The notes under the pieces: generated by a model
Databases searched by the model: none
What the model was told of the DNA's origin: nothing
The model's input: the letters and a program-made list of their open reading frames with translations, nothing else
Part shown: in pieces, positions 1 to 10,789 of the stretch
Position numbering within the stretch: position 1 is the stretch's first letter
How the letters are laid out: each line of letters begins with the position of its first letter
Source: Symbiodinium natans
Lineage: Eukaryota > Sar > Dinophyceae > Suessiales > Symbiodiniaceae
Assembly (NCBI GenBank): GCA_905221605.1
Contig: CAJNDS010000065.1
Location: forward strand, 1 to 64,000
Length of the DNA stretch: 64,000 nucleotides
Reading direction: 5' to 3'
Made by a program: the position numbers and the translations under genes

Positions 1-1392
1 GCGGCCCCAAAATTGGGGCCGCCAGACGGCCCCAATTTTTGGGTCGCGGTTTCACAACCCCGCAATTTAGTTCCCAATTGTTTTACGAGAGCTGGGTCCA
101 TTCGCGGCCCCAATTTTTGGGGCCGTGAGACGGCCCCGTTTTTGGTCCCGGATTTGAGCCCGTGGGCCCAAGCAACCGGATCTCGTTGGCTGCGCCCCTG
201 CCCTTGTTCCAGTAACTTTGGGGCAGCGTCGTGTTGAGCGCGTGGGGGCTGTCTTTGCAATGCTGCAGTGAGGCAGAACTGCAACTGTGGAGGCCCATCC
301 TGGCGAAGCCAGAATTGCTTGTGTTTCGCAGGCCTGAAAGTGGGGTCGCCCGACAGCCCCGTAACTTGGGCTTCGTCTGGCAAACCCAGCTGAGCTGCAG
401 GTGTCTCGGTCTTTGTTGGCTTTTTCTGTGGATAGGAGTCACGCTTCAAGCTCTGGGAAGTTGACCAACGTGGCCTCAACGTTTTCTGTGGTTGTGCAGA
501 GTCGCCTGCTAGACATTGCAGAATGAAAGCTTTTGGCGGGCTTGGGTTTTGGACAGCGAAGATATTTAAGCGTGTTGCGCCGGCCCGGAACTTAAGTTGC
601 CATGCGCCCAATGGCCCAAAGAAGAAGAAGATATAGGGAAGGCCGACGCCCCCAGCGAAAGCCTTGTGAACGTCAGTTTGTCTTCTTGAAGGGCGTTGTT
701 GATGTTTAAATGGCGGGGAGCGTTCACTCGGCTCACACGTAACATCATCTTTGAGCCTCAGACTTTGCCGAAGGTTTCGAAGCTTCTCGAGGCCTCCTCC
801 AGTTTGCTTGCCCGCTGGAGACCAACGTCAGCTTGCAATGTCATGCAGAAGGCCTTTCAGGACTTTCTCATGCAACTTTGAAAGCTCAGGATCATCGAGG
901 CCTTTTCTGAGGCCCATCGAGAAGTAAACTTGCGGCAGCAAGAATAGCTTGCAGGATCATCTTAAGCGGTCGAGGCGCCTTCGAGGTCCGTCGTGACGTT
1001 TTGAATAGAGAATGAAGAGGACTTGGAGCCAGCTGCGGCTTAAAATTCTTTTCACATGAAAGAAGAGAGGCAGCCCGGGTTCCTCTGGGCTCGAGGCCTT
1101 GCGGGGACCCCTTTAATAGTATTATAAGCCCGGGTCCCCGAGGCCTCGAAATCTTGCAAGCTAAAGAGGTTTTGGGATTTTGTCGAGGCCTCGGGAGGCC
1201 TCGGAAGGCCTCGAAACCCCATGAGTGAGGCCTCGAAAGGCCTCGAAAGGCCTCGAACGCCCGAAGGGTGAGGCCTCTGAGGCCTTGCAATATCGCGTAC
1301 ACATGGTTGCAAAGTGGCCAGTTTGCGCGACTCCAAATCTGGGGTCGCAAAACCTAAGCAATTCTGGCTTCGCGTGCATGGGCCTCCCCTGT
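1..1392. repeat. 1.53 kb tandem repeat, copy A (left end cut by window)
   Basis: This stretch reappears at 1531-2924 with only scattered substitutions and two 1-base indels. It opens with near-palindromic GGCCCCAATTTTGGGGCC-type motifs, repeated with variations about five times per unit, and ends in a run of AGGCCTCGA-type short repeats (about 1140-1290). Open frames in the unit (for example 892-1350 on minus) are present in both copies but are low-complexity and match no family I know, so I treat the unit as non-coding. The array may continue to the left. Confidence 0.9.
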
Positions 1393-1530
1393 GCACGTTT
1401 CTCTCATGTTGAGCACTCCTACAAGTTTAAAGCTGCCTGCGGAGGTCGTGGTTCTCAGTTTCCCGCGTTGAGTGCTTGTCTGTGGGCCCCAGTGGAAACC
1501 GCGAGATTGAGCCCAAAAATAGAAGAATCC
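1393..1530. other. Unique spacer between the two repeat copies
   Basis: About 138 bp that is not found after copy B. It could be the start of the full repeat unit, whose first part lies left of the window. No gene seen. Confidence 0.6.
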
Positions 1531-2924
1531 GCGGCCCCAAAATTGGGGCCGCCAGACGGCCCCAATTTTGGGGTCGCGGTTTCACAACCCCGCAATTTAG
1601 TTCCCAATTGTATTACGAGAGCTGGGTCCATTCGCGGCCCCAATTTTTGGGGCCGTGAGACGGCCCCGTTTTTTGGTCCCGGATTTGAGCCCGTGGGCCC
1701 AAGCAACCGGATCTCGTTGGCTGCGCCCCTGCCCTTGTTCCAGTAACTTTGGGGCAGCGTCGTGTTGAGCGCGTGGGGGCTGTCTTTGCAATGCTGCAGT
1801 GAGGCAGAACTGCAACTGTGGAGGCCCATCCTGGCGAAGCCAGAATTGCTTGTGTTTCGCAGGCCTGAAAGTGGGGTCGCCCGACAGCCCCGTAACTTGG
1901 GCTTCGTCCTGGCAAACCCAGCTGAGCTGCAGGTGTCTCGGTCTTTGTTGGCTTTTTCTGTGGATAGGAGTCACGCTTCAAGCTCTGGGAAGTTGACCAA
2001 CGTGGCCTCAACGTTTTCTGTGGTTGTGCAGAGTCGCCTGCTAGACATTGCAGAATGAAAGCTTTTGGCGGGCTTGGGTTTTGGACAGCGAAGATATTTA
2101 AGCGTGTTGCGCCGGCCCGGAACTTAAGTTGCCATGCGCCCAATGGCCCAAAGAAGAAGAAGATATAGGGAAGGCCGACGCCCCCAGCGAAAGCCTTGTG
2201 AACGTCAGTTTGTCTTCTTGAAGGGCGTTGTTGATGTTTAAATGGCGGGGAGCGTTCACTCGGCTCACACGTAACATCATCTTTGAGCCTCAGACTTTGC
2301 CGAAGGTTTCGAAGCTTCTCGAGGCCTCCTCCAGTTTGCTTGCCCGCTGGAGACCAACGTCAGCTTGCAATGTCATGCAGAAGGCTTTTCAGGACTTTCT
2401 CATGAAACTTTGAAAGCTCAGGATCATCGAGGCCTTTTCTGAGGCCCATCGAGAAGTAAACTTGCGGCAGCAAGAATAGCTTGCAGGATCATCTTAAGCG
2501 GTCGAGGCGCCTTCGAGGTCCGTCGTGACGTTTTGAATAGAGAATGAAGAGGACTTGGAGCCAGCTGCGGCTTAAAATTCTTTTCACATGAAAGAAGAGA
2601 GGCAGCCCGGGTTCCTCTGGGCTCGAGGCCTTGCGGGGACCCCTTTAATAGTATTATAAGCCCGGGTCCCCGAGGCCTCGAAATCTTGCAAGCTAAAGGG
2701 GTTTTGGGATTTTGTCGAGGCCTCGGGAGGCCTCGGAAGGCTTCGAAACCCCATGAGTGAGGCCTCGAAAGGCCTCGAAAGGCCTCGAACGCCCGAAGGG
2801 TGAGGCCTCTGAGGCCTTGCAATATCGCGTACACATGGTTGCAAAGTGGCCAGTTTGCGCGACTCCAAATCTGGGGTCGCAAAATCTAAGCAATTCTGGC
2901 TTCGCGTGCATGGGCCTCCCCTGT
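1531..2924. repeat. 1.53 kb tandem repeat, copy B
   Basis: Second copy of the unit at 1-1392, offset by 1530 bases at the left end and 1532 at the right because of two single-base insertions (around 1670 and 1910). Homology stops sharply at about 2924, where the sequence changes from CCCCTGT to unrelated DNA. Differences between copies look like point drift, so the duplication is fairly recent. Confidence 0.9.
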
Positions 2925-3566
2925 ACCAGGAAGGAACAATTCAAGGCTTTGTCCATTCCATGGGGCAGATGCAGCCATATTCAAAGCCTAAGTATGATGG
3001 CCACGGCGTACGGATACGATGCCAACTCGAGCATCACGAAGCGCCCAGCAGAGCCGGATGATGACAGCAAAATCAATTTGCCAGGCAGCCCATCTTCGAT
3101 GAGCTGAAGTGCATGAGTGCTGAGTACAGCCAGAGCCAGACTTTTGACAGTTGGACACAGGCTTCTAGGCTTCGTCAAAGCCCGATTTTTTCCATAGCAC
3201 ACCACCCTCTCTCTCTGCGCTGGCTTGTACAGTCTTGACTCTCAAAGTAGTTGTCTCTGTCGCATTAGATTGGTCCGCTGTGCTGCTGATGAGAAAAGGG
3301 GCGTTCGCTTCAAAAAAAAGATCCCGGCGGCTTGGAATTCCTCGCTTGCGACCGAAAAGAGTGCAAAGATGCCTGTAGACAAAGTTTGGAGCCTGGGTTT
3401 CTCCAAGTTTTCTGCTTTCATCTCAGGCGTTGCTGCAATGTTTCAAAAAAATTGCGAAAGTGCGGCTCGCCGGTTTCCGTCAAGGCGATTGATGTGCGAG
3501 TGGCTTCCTATTAATTTTTTGTGCAGTTCGATTGATCTTAATAGGGTTTCTATGGATTTTTACAGC
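2925..3566. other. No gene recognised
   Basis: Mixed-composition DNA between the tandem repeat and the retroelement. The frames here are short and show no domain. It may include the 5' untranslated part of the retroelement that follows. Confidence 0.5.
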
Positions 3567-3621
3567 AAACCGTTGGAACCTAGGCTTGGAACCAGATTCA
3601 AACCTGGGTTCCAACGGGTTT
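3567..3621. repeat. Imperfect hairpin, CCGTTGGAACC / GGTTCCAACGG arms
   Basis: The arm AAACCGTTGGAACC at 3567-3580 pairs with GGGTTCCAACGGGTTT at 3605-3620, followed by a T run. The same CCAACGGGTTT motif with GGTTCGAACC-like sequence returns at 6869-6920, beyond the retroelement. I infer an element-associated structured repeat near both boundaries. Confidence 0.6.
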
Positions 3622-3726
3622 TTTTTCGACCCAAGAAGTAGCCTGAGGGAAAGTTTCGGAGGTCTCAGCCTTCCTAGCCTGGTAGCCAGCCTAGGACAGT
3701 TTGCCGGAGGTGCCTTCCTCTTAGCC

Positions 3727-4611
3727 ATGGCCCCCCGCGGGTACATCTGCTGCAGTGGTACGAGCTGCACAGGATGGATTTGGGCGGACAGGGCTAAGAA
3801 GAACCAGTTCTGCAAGATGTGCAGCACACCGTGGGCAAACAGCATTCGCAAGGCGAGACAGAACTGGAGCAAGTGGAAGCCACAGTGGCCTACGGTCGCC
3901 AAGGCAGCTTACTGGCAACCACCAAAGAAGCCCAAGACTCCGAAAGCACCACTGCCGAACAAGGTCCTGCAAGTCCTTGGAGTGGTGTGGGACAGTGTGC
4001 CTGAAGAGGTGCAAAAGAACCTCAAGGAGGCAGGGTATAAGCCATCCAAGGCACAGGTCAAAGGAGAGGTGGATGATCTCGCCGACCTGTGCCAGAAGCA
4101 CGAAGCCGCCCTGCCTGAGGAGGTCAAAGCCTACCTGAAAGGCCTCAAGGCCAGTCAGGAGGTGACGCTCTCCCAAGCTGCAAGCCAGGCCAGCCAGAGC
4201 TGGCAAAGTGCAGCTGGCAAGCTCAAGCACATCGCTGATCAGAAGATTGACCTGCAGAAGCGCATTGACATGGCGAAGGAGTCATTACGACAGCTTCTGC
4301 AAGAAATGATAGTGCTGAATGAGCAGGCCGAGAAGGCACAGAAGGCAGTCGAAGCAAGCTCAGGTCTGCTCAAAGAGAGAGTCTTCTGCGAAACCGCTGC
4401 GGACATGGAGGTCGACAGCATCCTCCAAGAATTGGGGGTAAGCCTCAACGAAGAGCAAGAGAGGAAACTCCATGAAATTAAAGCGGAGCGAGAAGCAAAG
4501 AGGCGTCGCACACAGGAGGTCCCCACCCCTCCAGGCCTTGAGGAGCGACCCCAGGAGGGGATGCCTCCCGGAAATGCCAATGCCCCGCCAGGGTTTGGCC
4601 CCATAGGCTAG
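3727..4611 (+). CDS. Retroelement ORF1: zinc-binding motif plus coiled coil
   Basis: About 294 codons if translation starts at the ATG at 3727; the open frame extends upstream to 3532, but that part runs through the hairpin repeat. Residues about 8-38 hold a four-cysteine motif (C-x4-C, then C-x2-C ending in CKMCSTPW) resembling RanBP2-like or knuckle zinc fingers. From about residue 150 onward the protein is rich in Glu, Lys, Gln and Leu with heptad spacing, so a coiled coil is likely. The end is Pro/Gly-rich. The frame closes with TAG at 4609-4611, but the next open frame continues in the same phase, so this may be the front of a single polyprotein. The function is inferred to be nucleic-acid binding from the architecture of non-LTR elements; no ORF1 family is named with certainty. 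Confidence 0.6.
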   Translation: MAPRGYICCSGTSCTGWIWADRAKKNQFCKMCSTPWANSIRKARQNWSKWKPQWPTVAKAAYWQPPKKPKTPKAPLPNKVLQVLGVVWDSVPEEVQKNLKEAGYKPSKAQVKGEVDDLADLCQKHEAALPEEVKAYLKGLKASQEVTLSQAASQASQSWQSAAGKLKHIADQKIDLQKRIDMAKESLRQLLQEMIVLNEQAEKAQKAVEASSGLLKERVFCETAADMEVDSILQELGVSLNEEQERKLHEIKAEREAKRRRTQEVPTPPGLEERPQEGMPPGNANAPPGFGPIG

Positions 4612-6379
4612 GGAATCGGCGTGTGGGGCCTGGAGCCCCAAAGCAAGGGCCCCACAGAGCCAATGTGCGACCCCAAGCAAGGGCTGGAACACATGCTGCG
4701 AACTGCCCAGCAGTTCCTAATAGCGTGTGCAGAATATTACAAACAAGGTGCTCACATCAATCTACATGGGAAAAGATTGAGGGAGGCCTTGGGGAAGCAA
4801 CTTACTGCAAACAGCAGTGGTTGTGAACAAGGCTGGCAGAAGCCCAGCCACTTTTGTCGGCCTGGAAAGGAGTCGCCAGAAAGCGTTCCGATCACAGGGC
4901 CAAAGTTTTTTAAGCTGGACCTCACAGATGATGAGGCCCTTGATGAAAGCGAACAAATGAAGCCATCATGGGAGGTGAACCCTGAAGGGAACCCTCTGGT
5001 AACCCAAGACGCCTCCCCGAAACAATGCAAGGATGAAGCCCAGACGGTGACACCTTCCCTCTGCAGCCCAGATGACTTGGGTTCGGAGATGACATGGCAG
5101 GAGGTGGTCAACCTCCTGGAAGATCAAGCGAACCCCTTCCAGGCGAAGGAAGCCACCATTTTAAACTTCATCGAAGCCCAAGAAGAGGTGATGGCGGAGG
5201 ACTCCCCGGCCTGGGGCTGGTGCAGGATGGTCCTGCATGCCTTAGAGCAAGGAGAGGATGTCACCGAGAAGGCTATTCGACAAGCAAAGGAGGTGATAGC
5301 CTCTCGGATCCCAAAGAAGGAAGAGTCCCTGACACCAGCACAGGTGCGCAGTCAACAAAAGCAAGAAGAGGAACCGACTGAAGGAGAGGGCACTGACTCA
5401 GAAGAGCCCACCCACGAGAAGGTTGAACCTTCAGCCTCGCCTGACCAGTACCTGGGGGTCATGAGTGCCAATGTCACCAGTCTCAACAATGGAGCACTGG
5501 AGTGGGTTACCTCCTCCAAAGCCAAGGTGGTGTGCCTGCAGGAAACCCACCTCACTCCGGAAATGTTGCATAGTAGGAGAGCCACAATGCAATCCCTGGG
5601 CTGGGATCTGTATGCTGAGGGGCAGGCTACACGGCTGTGGGTCTGCGACAGAGATGGTGGGACTACACGATCGTGTCGCTATATTTGAGGGACACGGATG
5701 GCCTAACTGGTCCCACCAATGCAGAGGTGCTAGCCTCCTGGTGGCTTTCGTAAGAACCCTCCCAGAACCCTGGATCATCCTGGGAGATTGGAATCTGGAC
5801 CCCACCGAAGTCCAGGACTCAACCCTGATACAAGTTATGAGGGGGAGAATGCTAGCCACAGGAGAGGCCACATGCAATCATGGGGCGGAGTTAGACTTTG
5901 GGGTTGTGAGTCGAAGGAGAGGCCACATCACCACCCAACAGGAATGGTTCCAGGAGCTGGTCCGGACCAAACCTGTGCATGCGTGGGAATGGGAAGGTCT
6001 CAACCTCCGGTGTGCTCAGTGTCAACTTAAACTCCTGCACACAAAGAACCGCAAAACCTTGGAAGCACTGGCAGCGCACCAATGCACACACCAAGGCAGA
6101 GTGACGGTTGAAGGGGTACATGTTACACATGTTTTAAAACTGCTAGGGAACAGACAACTGTGGGTCTGCGAAGGTTGTGGTGGACAGTTGTCCTTGAAGA
6201 CTAAAAATGTTTCGCAAAAACTTTCAGTTGCATGCAGTTTTAAAAAGGACCCCAGGTGCAAGGCGCAGTTTAAGCCCGAGCCAACCAATGCCATCCGCAG
6301 CCTCTTTCAGCAGGTGCAAGGGACAGCCCAAGTTGCAGCAGACCCCCTGTGCAAAATCCCTGAAGGCACCGGCAGCTGA
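4612..6379 (+). pseudogene. Retroelement endonuclease (EEP/APE-like) region, frameshifted, no reverse transcriptase
   Basis: The frame of ORF1 continues past its TAG to about 5688. After an acidic linker it reaches an endonuclease/exonuclease/phosphatase domain: SANVTSLNNG at about 5464-5493, then VVCLQETHLTPE with the catalytic-type QETH. Around 5640 the meaningful frame shifts: WDYTIVSLYLRD and LTGPTNAEVLAS are read in frame 3 (5643-5747), and LPEPWIILGDWNLDP with the metal-binding GDWN motif is read in frame 2 (to 6379). At least two indels therefore break the domain. The C-terminal part has cysteine pairs (RCAQCQ, VCEGCGG). No reverse transcriptase follows before the repeats at 6421. Known family role: the endonuclease nicks target DNA for target-primed reverse transcription. 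This copy is inferred to be dead. Confidence 0.75.
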
Positions 6380-6420
6380 AGCAACCTAGGAGGTTGCATC
6401 CTCCCAGTGAGGATAAAGTG

Positions 6421-6735
6421 AAGGTCATCCTCGCTACCAGAGAAACCACCCCTGACCGATCCCCTCTAACAGCCTGCGCCAGGTGCACCAGCGGCCTTGA
6501 GGGAACTTTTGTCAGGAGGTTTAATCCTCTCATGAGGTATCACCCTCTGGTAGCATCCCAACGAGGATGATGGAGTCGAGGTTCATCCTCGCTGCCAGAG
6601 AACACACCCCTGGCCGATTTCCTCTCACAGTTTGCGCACAGTGCACCAGAAACCTTGAGGAATGTTTTGCCAGGAGGTTCAATCCTCTCATGAGGTATCA
6701 ACCTCTGGTAGCATCCCAAAGAGGATGATAACTTA
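6421..6735. repeat. 158 bp unit, two tandem copies
   Basis: The segment beginning TCATCCTCGCTACCAGAG near 6425 recurs at 6583, offset 158, including GGAGGTTYAATCCTCTCATG and CTCTGGTAGCATCCCAA. Short inverted motifs (GAGGATGA / TCATCCTC) could fold. It lies directly after the endonuclease remnant and may be the element's 3' region. Confidence 0.8.
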
Positions 6736-6868
6736 GGAGGAGGTGATTTTCCTCCCCTGTACCATAGGGCCAAGAGGGCCGTCAGATGTGCCAGTACAGA
6801 GGCACGGTTTTTCACAACCCAAACACCAAGGAGGTGGTTCGCACTAGTTCGCTCAACTCGGAAAAAAA

Positions 6869-6920
6869 TTCCAACGGGTTTAAACTGGGTTGAACTCCAG
6901 GTTCGAACCAGGGTTCAAAA
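6869..6920. repeat. Second copy of the CCAACGGGTTT / GGTTCGAACC repeat
   Basis: TTCCAACGGGTTTAAACTGG followed by palindromic GGTTCGAACC and GGGTTCAAAAA, related to 3567-3621. It is followed by an A/G-rich stretch (6920-6950). It may mark the right boundary of the retroelement remnant. Confidence 0.45.
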
Positions 6921-7224
6921 ATCGAAAAAAGAAAGAAAAGAGAAGTAGAGACCAAACACTCTCAACAGACCGACTTCTAGTGGTCAGTGCCGCCGCCCCT
7001 GGGAGGCAAACGTCCAAGCTTCAAACCCTCAATCCAATCCGCATCATCGCTGTCCTCCAATAGGTTCTCTTTGTCGGCCCAACATTCCTTAGTGGTGGCG
7101 TGTAAAATGGTCGTTGGGTTTGTGGTCACACAAAGGTTGGAGTTTAGGAGGTGAGTGTGTCTGGCAGTTAGCAAAAGTCTGCCTCGGCCTTAGCTTCAGT
7201 GTACAACATGATGACATAAATGTT

Positions 7225-7312
7225 TACATGTACATCTATATCTTTGTCTACATCTATGTCTATGTCTATTTCTGTATCTATATCTAAATCTACATCAAAT
7301 CTATATCTTTCA
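7225..7312. repeat. TCTATA/TCTATG hexamer-type simple repeat
   Basis: Degenerate (TCTATR) repeats run through this stretch; the minus strand reads as an alternating Asp/Ile/Val frame, which is an artefact of the repeat. Confidence 0.8.
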
Positions 7313-7690
7313 TTCTTCGCGCGAAGTGCCGCATGTGGCCAGCCAAGGTACCCGTGTGGTGCCATTAGATGTGGTTCTGTTAAGCTCGAAGACGAGCGGC
7401 GGGAGTCGAGACGATTCCACGAACACAAGTCCGCCGGTGAAGCGCGACTCCAGTGTCGTAGCGTGCGAGGACTCTAGGGCAGTTTTTGTTCCAGTGGTAC
7501 TTGAGACACAGTGCCTGAAGGTTGTCGGCGAAGGACCGGTGCACCGGAACGATGTGGTCCAACTCGCACGTGGCCTCGCTCGCAGCGTTCAAGACGCCAC
7601 CTGCAACAAGGAAGCTTCCTCGTAAACCCTGCTTTAAACCCAAAAACTCTGGCTTTTCGCATGTTTTTGACTTAGAATGCTTGGACCGCG
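7300..7690 (-). pseudogene. HNH endonuclease fragment with one frameshift
   Basis: On the minus strand, about 7580-7490 reads CELDHIVPVHRS then DNLQALCL and YHWNK: the Cys, Asp-His, Asn and His-x2-Lys pattern of HNH nucleases. The frame then becomes meaningless, but reading on in the next frame gives ALESSHATTLESRF and LPPLVFELNR, a tail typical of this HNH group. The break coincides with a 5-base T run at 7483-7487 (+), so a single-base indel explains it. HNH domains cut DNA using one metal ion and are common in mobile elements. No start codon or element boundaries are visible. It could be a relic of a larger mobile or virus-derived gene; it is not functional as read. Confidence 0.7.
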
Positions 7691-9295
7691 CTCGCTTCCT
7701 CAAAGCGTCATCATGGCAGCAAGCCAGCAAGCCGGGGAAAAACTGATGAATGAATGTCTCAAAGGATAATATTCAGGCAAATATATTCATGCGTTTTCAT
7801 ACAAGATAATAAGTGTTTTTGGTTTCTTTGGTTTAGTTTTTGTTTTGCCAAAGAGTGCGGGAATGCTTATGCTTCTGTGGTTGTCCTCCTTTTGCAAGGG
7901 TGCAAACTCACCGTCCCCCGTTTTGCTATTTTTGTACCCTGGCTCAACAGGATAATTTTCTGCCGCTCCCGTTCTTCTATGATTTGTTGGGACAGAGCTG
8001 TTGTGCAGGTGGTTCAAAAAGAACTCGTTGGCAAACTCCCGTCCGCAGACCAAACAAAGCCCGTTTTTACATCCCATTGAAAGCATCCCGTGTTGTATGC
8101 TTTCTGTCGTTTTCCGTACACAAAAAACAAAGTGCTGGCGGTGACGGTTTAGTTTCCGCCAGCCCACCCACCCACCCAACCCACGCTGTCGTCAAGATTC
8201 TTCAGGAGCATGGTGAGACAGGAAAAAGCGTTGTGACGGTTGCTGCTTTCTTTCCTTTCATGCTTTCCCGTCGGTTGTTTTATATAGTTGGAGGAAACGC
8301 TGAATTTCGAAGCGAAGAAAACACACTTGCAATGGCAGAGCATCAATCCATCCCCACCATGTCCTATCGTCTTGAGAACGAAGGCCGACTCGAAGTGCGC
8401 TTTAATTTGCTGTGCAGCTGGTCTCATGAGTCCGTCACCTGCAGACTTTGTTTCGTCATTGTTGTCATGCATTGTACGTGGATCTGATGACGCTTAAGCA
8501 ACAGGGCCGAATATGTTGCATGGACAGCGAAGCAATGTCGCGTCGCAGTGTGGCCACACGGTCATGGCCGTTGCGTACCCGCGGGAGCTTGCTCTACATT
8601 TTGCGGTTGTTGCAGCCGTTTGTTTCAGATCCTAGACAGACATCTTCGGCGCATATCTAGTGAACACATAGCTGACATAGCTACGATTGACAAGACCTGA
8701 GCCTTTGCGCTGCCAAGTGGTGCTTTGTATTGGGAGTAGCCGTTCGAGTGTAGATGCCATGCAGACTCACAAGCCAAAACGCAATTTCTCTCGTGACCCA
8801 GCTTTAAATGGAACGGGTTTCCGGCGACACTTCAGTTGTTTGTTTGCTGGGAACCCCCGAGGCTTACCTCCGATACCACGAGTTTTCAGTCAGCATCTTG
8901 TGGCACCTGCCGGCACCGAGTCCATTGGGTGGCTCGGCTTCGGCTTTGCAGCCTTTGCTCCCGTGTCCACGTTTTCAGTGTAAGTGCCAAGGTACGATGT
9001 CAATGAGTCATCACAGCATGTCGAATCTCGGTGCGAAGTTGGGCTGTGAGTGCAGGGAGCGCGTGTGTAGCTGCGCAGCACTGTCTTTTGCTCGCGATTT
9101 CGCAGGACTACTTTGAAAGAGTTGGACTCTTCAGCACAAAATTTACGCAAAGCATGTGGTTGACATTTGGGGCTTTCCGCTGGATTCTATTGTTGATCAT
9201 CGGCGTGGGAGCTGGTACAGTGCCTTTTCTGCATTCCACTATGTCACTTTGTTGAAGGACATTGCTGTTGAGGTTGAGTTCTGTGTATTGTTTCA
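7691..9295. other. No gene recognised
   Basis: Open frames here (such as 7840-8487 on plus and 7787-8179 on minus) overlap each other and show no family signature. The minus frame has one weak Cys-x2-Cys...His pattern near 8060-8000, too little to call a zinc finger. Confidence 0.5.
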
Positions 9296-9478
9296 GCCCG
9301 TCGCCAGAACGCAAACACGGCCACGTTGATAGCGAGATGCTCATGTGTAGACCCCTTGCTGGAAGAGGTTCCGGCGACCAAGCCCGAAATTGCTGAAGCT
9401 GATTGCAAGTATGAACCTGCGATTGGCCCCGTTACAGTGCGCCGCACCGCAGTTTTTCCTGGTCCATTCACTTACATT
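9296..9478 (+). pseudogene. Coding-like remnant, unassigned
   Basis: One frame reads smoothly (VDPLLEEVPATKPEIAEADC, then TVRRTAVFPGPFTYI) before a stop at about 9478; beyond it the same frame keeps protein-like composition with two more stops up to about 9750. This resembles a decayed coding segment, but I do not recognise the family. Confidence 0.3.
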
Positions 9479-9795
9479 TGACCCTGTGCGAAACCTCTGC
9501 TATCAGCTTTGCAATTTGCATTTCTTGCCTTACAACAAGCGAAGGAAGCTTTTGCCAGCCGCTCAGCTCACGCTGGTTGCAAGTCAGTGCAAGAACGCGA
9601 CAGCGAGAATTGAAAGTTGGGCACGAGATCCTGTCAATTTTGCGTCAAGCCCGACCGTACACAGTTGTGTCAACTGGCACTCTCCTACACGTACTCATAC
9701 CAAGGCGCAGGCCAAACCGTCCTCAAAGCCCTAAATGTGCCCGCTCGCATGCAGTGAACGAACCATTCGCAAGCAGCACGTTTAAGGTTCCTTGT

Positions 9796-10789
9796 CACCA
9801 GAAGGGAACCTTCGCTACCTGAAAGTAAGTAGCAGAATGCTTTGGCCACAAAAGCGCCACATCCAACACAACGAAGTCGTGAGTCGGTGCGTTCTGCGAA
9901 GTTGAACTGTTGCTTCCCTTTGGCTGCAGGTCGCCAGCAAAAGGAAGTGAGGAAAATGACCAGCCGGCGTGTACGCGGCACCCCCCCAAATCCTGTGCAA
10001 TCGACAGTTCGTGGCTTTTTCAGCTTGCAGGCGACATGTCTGTGTGCAACCATGGACGTGCAAGTGCACCGGGACAGCCAAAGCGAAGGAAGTGTTTTCA
10101 AACTCAGTGTCTTCAAGCTGCAAACGCCTCCATGATCCAGCAGATTCGAATGGCTGCAAAATCCGCATTCTCATGCTGTCGTGCAAAAGGATTCGCCAAG
10201 GAAGCTCGCCACAGACAAGCTGCAGCAAATGATTCGCCTTGCTCAAATTTGCTCACAACCCATCAGAAGGCCCTCTTCACAAGGCCCAGGCCAGAGCGAA
10301 GTGGTGAGCCAAAACTACGGAAGACGCGCAGAAGCTACACATCCTTTCACAAAGAATCACGCGGCACAAAATTTTCCCGTCAGGTCACGTCAAGCAGCTT
10401 GTGATTGCGGCGTCGCGGCCGGACGCGAAAGCCTGAGCCTGCGCCACATGCTGCGGCAGTACATGGTATGGGCGGGGCGCCGCACAGAAGTGCAACAACA
10501 ACCACGCGGCCTGCAAGTGAGCAACGGTCGTGCACAAGGGCATCACTGGGACCCGAAACTTGGCATCGGAACTGGACCAAACAAGACAGGTGCAACTGTG
10601 CAAAACAGCTGTGAGGCAAGGTGCCTGCACCGGCTCGTCGCTTCAAACTCGTGCAGAGCAGTAGAGAACTATTTCGCCCGAAATTATTATCCGCTGGCAT
10701 CGCTGGGAAACGCACGCCATAGATCCATGGCGCTGCCATCCAGGGACCTGGCACCTCAATCGGCGTGAAGCCCGGCGTCGTTTCACCTC
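9796..10789. other. No gene recognised
   Basis: Overlapping frames on both strands (9815-10246 minus, 10181-10768 plus) are mutually exclusive and without motifs. GC content rises toward the right, grading into the retroelement debris. Confidence 0.45.

Noticed and set aside
892-1350. 152-codon minus frame, repeated at 2424-2882
   Set aside because: Identical placement in both tandem copies reflects the duplication; the frame is driven by AGGCCTCGA repeats and shows no domain.
7225-7312. Asp/Ile/Val repeat protein on minus
   Set aside because: Produced by a TCTATR simple repeat.
7840-8487. 215-codon plus frame
   Set aside because: No motif, overlapped by equally plausible minus frames; composition irregular.
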